Shown in pieces: positions 26,663 to 32,747 of a DNA stretch of 32,747 nucleotides. The notes beneath the pieces were generated by a model. It was not told the origin of the DNA. It saw only the letters and a program-made list of their open reading frames with translations, and did no database searches. A program made the position numbers and the translations under genes. The DNA comes from Bacteroides sp. (GTDB taxonomy: Bacteria > Bacteroidota > Bacteroidia > Bacteroidales > Muribaculaceae). The DNA lies in contig JAMPBC010000012.1 in the NCBI GenBank assembly GCA_023666905.1, positions 1 through 32,747 on the forward strand. The letters are read 5' to 3'. Each line of letters opens with the position of its first letter. Within the stretch, counting starts at the first letter, position 1.

Positions 26663-27903
26663 TGGAATTACAAGTATCCAACATAAGCCCCAATAACCTC
26701 GAACAGTGCATAAAGTGCACCATTTGCACTGTTTACTGCCCTGTTCTTTCAGTTAATCCTGACTATCCGGGACCCAAGCAGGCCGGCCCCGACGGTGAAC
26801 GCTATCGCTTGAAGGATCCCGAATTTTACGACAAAGCCCTCAAAATGTGCCTCAATTGCAAGCGTTGTGAGGTGGCTTGTCCGTCGGGCGTGAAAATTGG
26901 CGACATCATTCAGATGGCCCGCATAAAATATGACCACCACACGCCGCCGTTGCGCGACCGCATGCTCGCCTCCACTGACGAGATGGGAAGCATGGCCACG
27001 CTGGTTGCCCCCATTGTCAACACCATGCTGCGGCTGTCGCCCGTGAAGGCGGTGATGGATGCCACGGTTGGAATTGACAAGCACCGAACATTCCCGGCAT
27101 ACGCATCGCGCACATTCACCAGCTGGTTCAAGCACAAAGCTCCGGACCAGTCGCAATTCAAGAACCGGGTGAGCTACTTCCACGGTTGCTATGTGAACTA
27201 CAATAATCCCTCGCTGGGACGCGATTTTGTTTCGGTGATGAACGCAATTGGTTACGGTGTGGACCTTCTTGAAAAAGAACGTTGCTGCGGCGTTGCCAAA
27301 ATTGCCAATAAGCTCATTAAGCAAGCCACGCGCGACGCCAAAACCAACATTGCCTCCATCACCAAGGCTGTCGATGCCGGTAACATGGTGCTCGGAACAA
27401 GCTCCACATGCATCTTCACCATGCGCGACGAGTATCCCCACCTGCTCAACGTTGACAACTCCAACGTGCGCTCATCCATTTCGCTCGCTACAAAGTTCAT
27501 TCACGAACTTGTCGATTCCGGCAAGGTGAAGCTCGTGTTTCGCCCTGACTTCAAGTTGCGGCTCACTTACCACATTCCCTGCCACATGCAGCGCATGGGT
27601 TGGGCCATCCATTCACTTGAACTGCTGAAAATGATTCCCGGCGTGGAGCTGGTTCCCATTGAATCGTCATGTTGCGGAATTTCCGGCACCTATGGATTCA
27701 AAAAGGAAAACTACCGTACCTCGCAGGCCGTGGGGAAAGAGTTGTTCGACTCCATTCTGGCCGCCAATGTGGATGTGGTTGCAACTGACTGCGAGACATG
27801 CAAATGGCAAATTGAAATGTCAACCGGCGTCACCGTCGAAAACCCCGTGACCATTCTGGCTCATGCGCTTGACCTTGAAGCCACTCGTAAAGCAAATAAT
27901 TAA
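26662..27903 (+). CDS. glpC: Anaerobic glycerol-3-phosphate dehydrogenase iron-sulphur subunit C
   Basis: The 413-residue electron-transfer and membrane-anchoring subunit. Two ferredoxin-type [4Fe-4S] motifs are near the N-terminus: CIKCTICTVYC (Cys16, 19, 22, then Cys26) and CLNCKRCEVACP (Cys63, 66, 69, then Cys73). Two CCG domains follow, with YFHGCYVNYNNP plus ERCCGVA and HIPCHMQRMG plus ESSCCGISGTYGFKKE, as in heterodisulphide-reductase-like proteins. The ATG at 26662 overlaps the glpB stop by one base. With all three subunits intact, the operon should give a working respiratory dehydrogenase suited to fumarate respiration. Confidence 0.95.
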   Translation: MELQVSNISPNNLEQCIKCTICTVYCPVLSVNPDYPGPKQAGPDGERYRLKDPEFYDKALKMCLNCKRCEVACPSGVKIGDIIQMARIKYDHHTPPLRDRMLASTDEMGSMATLVAPIVNTMLRLSPVKAVMDATVGIDKHRTFPAYASRTFTSWFKHKAPDQSQFKNRVSYFHGCYVNYNNPSLGRDFVSVMNAIGYGVDLLEKERCCGVAKIANKLIKQATRDAKTNIASITKAVDAGNMVLGTSSTCIFTMRDEYPHLLNVDNSNVRSSISLATKFIHELVDSGKVKLVFRPDFKLRLTYHIPCHMQRMGWAIHSLELLKMIPGVELVPIESSCCGISGTYGFKKENYRTSQAVGKELFDSILAANVDVVATDCETCKWQIEMSTGVTVENPVTILAHALDLEATRKANN

Positions 27904-27916
27904 CCAATCAATACCA

Positions 27917-29461
27917 ATGAGTAAAGAAAACATTTTCGCCGGCTGGGATGCACCCACGGTTAAACGATTCAAGCAATGGCAGATGCGAACCATCCTTGTG
28001 TCCATGATTGGATATGCCATTTATTATTTTGTACGTAAAAACTTTTCAGTTGCCATGCCCGGACTCACCGCGCAATATGGCATCACGAATACCAGTTTCG
28101 GTATAATCATAGGTATAGGTTCATTGATTTATGGTTTCTCCCGCTTTATCAATGGATTTGTGGTTGACAGGGCCAGCTCGCGCCTTGTAATGGCCGTTGG
28201 ATTGCTGCTGTGTGCCGCCACTAACTTCTGCTTTGGTTTCGGCGTCAACATCAGCGGCATGATTGTCGGTGGATATGAAGGCCCCGATTTTGTTAACATG
28301 CTCATACTGGTGATGGGTGTCACCAGTATTCTTAACCAATACTTCCAAGGTATCGGTTACCCACCGTGTGCGCGCCTGCTCCCCTCATGGATTCACCCGT
28401 CGGAACTTGCCACCAAAATGTCAATCTGGAACACATCGCACTCCATCGGTGCCGGCGCAGCTGTGCTTGCCTGCGGTTTCATCATGGGACAGATGGGTCA
28501 GGACCTCAGTGGAAATCCCGAGATAATCGACACCATTGCCCGTAACCTTAAGCTTGACCCCTCCAATGCCGATAATCTCAAAACCATTATGGGTTACGCA
28601 AGCCACTGGGATGCATGGCGCTGGTGCTTCTGGCTCCCCGGCTGCCTTGCTGTGGTTGGCGCTATCTGGCTTTATGTGGGATTGCGCGACGACCCCCGCT
28701 CAGTTGGCCTCCCCGAACTCCCCGGCACAAACACCGGTAAAAAAACCGGCAAAGATGGTAAAAAATCGGCCTCACACTCCAAGTTCCTCAAAGCCATGGT
28801 TTGGACCAACCGCTGGATTTGGACACTTTGCATTGCCAATGTGTTCGTTTACGTGATGCGCATGGGTATTCTTGACTGGGGTCCCAAGTTCCTCACCGAG
28901 GCTCGCGGCATGTCCATTGAAATGGCCGCCACCTCTGTGGCCATCTTTGAAATCTGCGCCATTGTGGGCACAATCATTGCCGGTTGGTCAACCGACCATA
29001 TTTTCAAAGGCAAAGCCCACCGCATGTGCCTCATTTGCATGGTGGGTGCCGTGTTGTTCATGTCGCTTTTCATCTTCATTACCGGAATTCCCACCGGATT
29101 CTCCATTGCACTGCTCGCCATGGCCGGTTTCTTCATCTATGGTCCTCAGGCTCTGATTGGTATCGCATCGGCTAACCATGCCACCAAAGATGCATCGGCC
29201 ACAGCCAACGGCCTTGCCGGAATTTTCGGTTATGTAGGTTCGTTCCTCTCGGCAATCGGTATCGGTTTCATCGCCGACCATTACGGCTGGAACACCGTGT
29301 TCTTCCTTATTATAGGTGTGGGTGTGCTCGGTGCCATCACATTCCTCACAATGTGGGCCGCTCCCCGCGACGGTTACGCCCGCTCCAACGCCTTCTATGC
29401 CAAACAGCAGGAAGAAGAGGCAATGGCTGAAGCCGGTGACCTTAACGACACTGACCTTTAA
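27917..29461 (+). CDS. glpT: Glycerol-3-phosphate transporter, MFS organophosphate:phosphate antiporter
   Basis: A 514-residue inner membrane protein with 12 predicted helices. The start at 27917 gives MSKENIFAGWDAPTVKRFKQ, after which YFVRKNFSVAMPGL matches the OPA-family helix 1 signature (YxxRxNxS.A.P). Helix 2 is followed by GFSRFINGFVVDRASSRL, corresponding to the loop that carries the family motif in GlpT and UhpT. The middle loop (KKTGKDGKKS) splits the two halves. Several glycine-rich and aromatic helices fit GlpT; UhpT or PgtP specificities cannot be excluded from sequence, but position after glpABC strongly favours glycerol-3-phosphate. No periplasmic signal peptide. Thirteen bp after glpC. 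Confidence 0.9.
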   Translation: MSKENIFAGWDAPTVKRFKQWQMRTILVSMIGYAIYYFVRKNFSVAMPGLTAQYGITNTSFGIIIGIGSLIYGFSRFINGFVVDRASSRLVMAVGLLLCAATNFCFGFGVNISGMIVGGYEGPDFVNMLILVMGVTSILNQYFQGIGYPPCARLLPSWIHPSELATKMSIWNTSHSIGAGAAVLACGFIMGQMGQDLSGNPEIIDTIARNLKLDPSNADNLKTIMGYASHWDAWRWCFWLPGCLAVVGAIWLYVGLRDDPRSVGLPELPGTNTGKKTGKDGKKSASHSKFLKAMVWTNRWIWTLCIANVFVYVMRMGILDWGPKFLTEARGMSIEMAATSVAIFEICAIVGTIIAGWSTDHIFKGKAHRMCLICMVGAVLFMSLFIFITGIPTGFSIALLAMAGFFIYGPQALIGIASANHATKDASATANGLAGIFGYVGSFLSAIGIGFIADHYGWNTVFFLIIGVGVLGAITFLTMWAAPRDGYARSNAFYAKQQEEEAMAEAGDLNDTDL

Positions 29462-29502
29462 AAGTGAACATGCTTTAAGAGTAAAATCATAATCCATAAG
29501 AA

Positions 29503-30372
29503 ATGACAACTCCAACCTGCAACACATATCTCTCGCCAATGTCGGCCGACGAATTGCGTCAGGCTTGTCGCAAAATCAAGCATGTGGCGCTTGACATGGA
29601 CGGGACCATATACATGGGTTCACACCTGTTCCCATTCACTCAGGATTTCCTTGCCATGTTGCGCGAGAACGGAATAGGTTACTCGTTCCTCACCAACAAC
29701 CCTACCCGGAGCATAGCCGACTATCTGGCCAAGCTTGAGAAAATGGGCATAGAGGCCTCGACCGACAATATGTACACCACCGCCGTAGCCACTATCGATT
29801 ATCTCAAGGCTAACATGCCGGATGTGAAACGACTTTTTGTGGTGGGCACGCCCAGCATGAAGGCCGAATTCGAACGCGCCGGCTTTGAGCTTACCAAACC
29901 TTCGGCCGACGATATGCCCCAGGCGCTTGTGGTGGCCTTCGATACCACTCTGGAATATGAGCGCCTTTGCCATGCCTCGTGGCTGGCCGCCCAGGGTGTT
30001 CCTTACATTGCCACGAACCCGGACCGCGTTTGCCCCACCAATCTTCCCACGGTGCTTGTGGACTGTGGCTCACTCTGTGCCTGCATTGAACATGCCACAT
30101 CGCGCAAACCCGACATTGTGATTGGCAAGCCTAACCCCGACATGCTTTCGGGCATCCGCTTCCGCCACGGACTGCAAGCCGATGAGATTGCAATGTGCGG
30201 CGACCGCATCTACACCGACGTGGCCATGGCCCGCAATGCCGGAGCCCTCGGGGTGCTGGTGCTTTCCGGCGAAACCACCCTTGATACGGCTTTGAACTCC
30301 GACCCGCAACCGCCCATCACTGCCAAGAACATTCTTGAATTTGGCAAACTCCTTGTTGAATCAAAGAAATAA
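29503..30372 (+). CDS. HAD-superfamily IIA phosphatase, NagD/phosphoglycolate-phosphatase-like
   Basis: A 289-residue cytoplasmic phosphatase. Motif I is LDMDGTIYMG (Asp31 and Asp33 as nucleophile and acid), motif II is FLTNNPTRS, the lysine motif is GKPNPDML, and motif IV is CGDRIYTDVAMARNAG. The cap inserted between motifs II and III is the C2 type of NagD and PGP. Some members of this group (mammalian PGP, mycobacterial Rv1692) dephosphorylate glycerol-3-phosphate. Given its place in a glp operon, 41 bp after glpT and 19 bp before an alpha-galactosidase, glycerol-3-phosphate or a galactosylglycerol phosphate is the most sensible substrate guess. Confidence 0.88.
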   Translation: MTTPTCNTYLSPMSADELRQACRKIKHVALDMDGTIYMGSHLFPFTQDFLAMLRENGIGYSFLTNNPTRSIADYLAKLEKMGIEASTDNMYTTAVATIDYLKANMPDVKRLFVVGTPSMKAEFERAGFELTKPSADDMPQALVVAFDTTLEYERLCHASWLAAQGVPYIATNPDRVCPTNLPTVLVDCGSLCACIEHATSRKPDIVIGKPNPDMLSGIRFRHGLQADEIAMCGDRIYTDVAMARNAGALGVLVLSGETTLDTALNSDPQPPITAKNILEFGKLLVESKK

Positions 30373-30391
30373 ATTCAAAACCGCATTTGCC

Positions 30392-32587
30392 ATGAAAAAG
30401 TTACTGGCTTTGTTTATCAGCCTCGCCGTGCCCGCAATGGCGCTTCAGGCCGAAAACGTGAAGGTGGACACACCTTCATCCTCACTCGTTTTGCAAGCTG
30501 ACAAGGGCAAGAAACTCAAACACCTCTATTATGGTGGCCGAATTTCCGATGCCGATGTGAAAAATCTCCGTTCGGCCGGAGCTCCCAACCTGTCGGCCTA
30601 TCCCGACTATGGGGTGGACCCCTCCAACGAACCGGCCATTGCGGTTCGGCATGCCGATGGAAACATGACCCTGGACCTGGTGGTGGAAGATGTTACCAGG
30701 TCACAATCAAATGGCGGTGAGCTGACCACCATCCATCTGCGCGACTCGCACTATCCTTTCAACGTTGATGTGAACTATCGTACATATCCCGGTCTTGATG
30801 TGGTTGAGACCTGGACCGAGATTTCTCACAACGAGAAGAAGCCGGTAACGCTCAATAGGTTTGCATCGGGCTATCTACCCGTGCGCTATGGCGATGTGTG
30901 GCTCTCTAATTTCTATGGCTCGTGGGGCAACGAGGCTCGTCTGGATTGCCAGCCGCTGGCCCATGGCATGAAGGTGATTAAGAACCGCGACGGCGTGCGT
31001 AACTCGGCAACCGCCCACAGCGAAGTGATGTTTTCGCTTGACGGCAAACCGGCCGAAAACCACGGCCGGGTTATCGGTGCCGCTCTTTGCTACGACGGCA
31101 ACTACCGTTTGGCCATTGACACCGATGCCGGAAACTATCATCATTTCATTGCCGGAATAGATGAAACCCAATCGACCTACAACCTCAAACCCAAAGAAGT
31201 GTTCACAACTCCCGTGTTGGCTCTTAGCTATTCCAACGAGGGGCTTGGCGGTGTGAGCCGCAGCTTCCACAAGTGGGGCCGCGAAAAGCGCATGGCACAT
31301 GGCAACGAACTCCGCCCCGTGCTCCTTAACAGCTGGGAAGGTGTTTACTTTGACATCAAGGAACCGGAAATGGACCAGATGATGGCCGACATTGCCGCTA
31401 TGGGTGGCGAGCTGTTCGTTATGGACGATGGCTGGTTCGGCGTGAAATATCCCCGCAACAATGACACCCAGGGCCTGGGCGACTGGACAGTTGATACCCG
31501 CAAACTCCCCGGTGGAATCAACGGGTTGCTTGAGTCAGCCAAAAAGCATGGCGTGAAGTTCGGCATTTGGATTGAGCCTGAAATGGTGAACAAGGGGAGT
31601 GAACTCTATGAGGCTCACCCCGAATATGTGGTGAAGGCCCCTAATAGGGACTTTACTTACGGTCGTGGCAAAAGCCAAATGGTGCTTGACCTTTCCAACC
31701 CCAAAGTTCAGGACATTGTGTTCACGATTGTCGACACGTTGATGACCAATTACCCTGACATTGCCTACATTAAGTGGGATGCCAACATGCCAATCCGTAA
31801 TCACGGGTCGCAATATCTGTCGGCCGACAACCAAAGCCATCTGTTCATTGACTATCATCGCGGGCTTGCCAAGACGCTCGACCGTATTCGCGCCAAATAT
31901 CCCGATGTGCTTATCCAGGCATGCGCCAGCGGTGGCGGCCGCGCCAACTGGGGTGTTCTTCCCTGGTTCGACGAGTTCTGGACCTCGGACAACACCGACG
32001 CTCTCCAACGCGTGTACATCCAGTGGGGCACATCATACTTCTACCCTGCAATAGCCATGGCCTCGCACATCTCGGCAGCTCCAAATCACCAGACACAGCG
32101 CACCATGAACCTGAAGTATCGTACTGACGTGGCCATGAGCGGACGCTTAGGCATGGAAATCCAGCCGCAAAACATGACCGAGGCTGAGCGTGAGCAGTGC
32201 CATAAGGCCATTGAGGAATACAAGGCCCATATCCGTCCGCTGGTACAGCAGGGCGATCTTTACCGACTGCTCTCGCCATACGATGGTCTTGGCGCCGCAT
32301 CGTTGCTCTACGCCGCTCCGGACAAGGATTCGGCCGTGTACTTCTGGTGGAAAACCGAGGCATTCCGCAACAAGCAGTATCCCCGTGTGAAAATGGCCGG
32401 ACTTGACCCTGAAAAGGTTTACAAAGTGACAGAAATGAACCGCATTGACCGCGCACCACTCAAATTTGAGGGTAAGACGTTCAGCGGACGTTATTTGATG
32501 GATAACGGACTTGAAATGCCTGTTAATCTCAATGCCGATGGCAGGGACGAATGGGCATCGCGAGTGCTTCTGCTCACAGCTCAATAA
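30392..32587 (+). CDS. GH36 family alpha-galactosidase, secreted
   Basis: A 731-residue protein. The start is the ATG followed by a signal peptide (KKLLALFISLAVPAMALQA); an in-frame ATG at 30335 lies within the HAD gene and is rejected. An N-terminal beta-supersandwich (about 25-310) precedes the barrel, with LFVMDDGWFG, FGIWIEPEMV, the nucleophile in YIKWDAN (Asp463), ACASGGGR and the acid/base in WTSDNTD (Asp533). These are classical GH36 residues for release of terminal alpha-galactose with retention. The final about 100 residues form a beta domain. Last gene of the glp operon, followed by a strong terminator at 32665-32696. Its place suggests removal of alpha-galactose from a glycerol-containing compound. 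Confidence 0.93.
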   Translation: MKKLLALFISLAVPAMALQAENVKVDTPSSSLVLQADKGKKLKHLYYGGRISDADVKNLRSAGAPNLSAYPDYGVDPSNEPAIAVRHADGNMTLDLVVEDVTRSQSNGGELTTIHLRDSHYPFNVDVNYRTYPGLDVVETWTEISHNEKKPVTLNRFASGYLPVRYGDVWLSNFYGSWGNEARLDCQPLAHGMKVIKNRDGVRNSATAHSEVMFSLDGKPAENHGRVIGAALCYDGNYRLAIDTDAGNYHHFIAGIDETQSTYNLKPKEVFTTPVLALSYSNEGLGGVSRSFHKWGREKRMAHGNELRPVLLNSWEGVYFDIKEPEMDQMMADIAAMGGELFVMDDGWFGVKYPRNNDTQGLGDWTVDTRKLPGGINGLLESAKKHGVKFGIWIEPEMVNKGSELYEAHPEYVVKAPNRDFTYGRGKSQMVLDLSNPKVQDIVFTIVDTLMTNYPDIAYIKWDANMPIRNHGSQYLSADNQSHLFIDYHRGLAKTLDRIRAKYPDVLIQACASGGGRANWGVLPWFDEFWTSDNTDALQRVYIQWGTSYFYPAIAMASHISAAPNHQTQRTMNLKYRTDVAMSGRLGMEIQPQNMTEAEREQCHKAIEEYKAHIRPLVQQGDLYRLLSPYDGLGAASLLYAAPDKDSAVYFWWKTEAFRNKQYPRVKMAGLDPEKVYKVTEMNRIDRAPLKFEGKTFSGRYLMDNGLEMPVNLNADGRDEWASRVLLLTAQ

Positions 32588-32664
32588 ACAACATCACCCA
32601 ACAACCCGTTTCAACCATTGCGGGATAGGCATATTGCTCCGCGTGGTTTGATACTCAGAAGGGG

Positions 32665-32696
32665 GAAGGCGGCGAACCTAATGGTCCGCCGCCTTC
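32665..32696 (+). terminator. Terminator of the glp operon
   Basis: GAAGGCGGCG (32665-32674) pairs perfectly with CGCCGCCTTC (32687-32696), and inner ACC/GGT pairs extend the stem. A short TTT follows at once. It lies 77 bp after the alpha-galactosidase stop. The remaining 50 bp to the window end show no gene. Confidence 0.88.
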
Positions 32697-32747
32697 TTTA
32701 AGAAGTTGTTTGACAGAAGCGCCCCGAATTTTTAACATTGGCATATA

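Overview
The window looks like a chromosomal segment of a gut Bacteroidales bacterium, most likely Muribaculaceae or a close relative. The grounds are: promoters of the Bacteroidetes type (TTTG about 20 nt upstream of TAnnTTTG), little sign of Shine-Dalgarno sequences, a type IX secretion protein (PorV), a SusB-type GH97 glucosidase, secreted glycosidases of Bacteroidetes type, and an Rhs tip of the SPYSYCAGDPIN kind. The genus call is from memory of these families; no search was run.

Layout. (1) 1-1579, minus: a collapsed Rhs locus. An N-terminal remnant (about 1167-1579) is joined almost directly to the end of the Rhs core with a variable tip (433-1143), followed by an overlapping secreted protein cut by the window edge. 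The tip and its neighbour are visibly AT-rich compared with the rest. (2) 1791-3905, plus: SusB-like GH97 alpha-glucosidase. (3) 3883-9642, minus: housekeeping genes recQ, recJ, ispF and porV. (4) 9716-16981, minus: a five-gene sialic acid operon in the order MFS transporter, N-acetylneuraminate lyase, a three-domain esterase/esterase/Kelch-epimerase fusion, a creatininase-family amidohydrolase and an iron alcohol dehydrogenase. (5) 17209-17793, minus: rubrerythrin with its own terminator. (6) 17905-22540, minus: an operon of three secreted enzymes (calcineurin-like phosphoesterase, GH31 glycosidase, glycerophosphodiesterase). (7) 22646-23422, minus: DeoR-family regulator. (8) 23694-32587, plus: glpA-glpB-glpC-glpT, a HAD phosphatase and a GH36 alpha-galactosidase, closed by a strong terminator.

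How it fits together. Regions 6-8 read as one functional unit. Secreted enzymes would strip alpha-linked sugars and cut phosphodiesters, GlpT would import the glycerol-3-phosphate released, and GlpABC would oxidise it to dihydroxyacetone phosphate with electrons passed to the quinone pool. There is no glycerol kinase or glycerol facilitator in the cluster, so glycerol-3-phosphate rather than glycerol looks like the intended input. Both flanking operons carry the same 17-nt sequence TACTTTTGTTGCGAAAT across the -7 box and start site, which ties them to one regulator, plausibly the DeoR protein encoded between them. The most interesting hypothesis is that this is a utilisation locus for a glycosylated glycerophosphate polymer or headgroup, such as the alpha-galactosylated or alpha-glucosylated lipoteichoic acid of co-resident Gram-positive bacteria. 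That substrate is inference.
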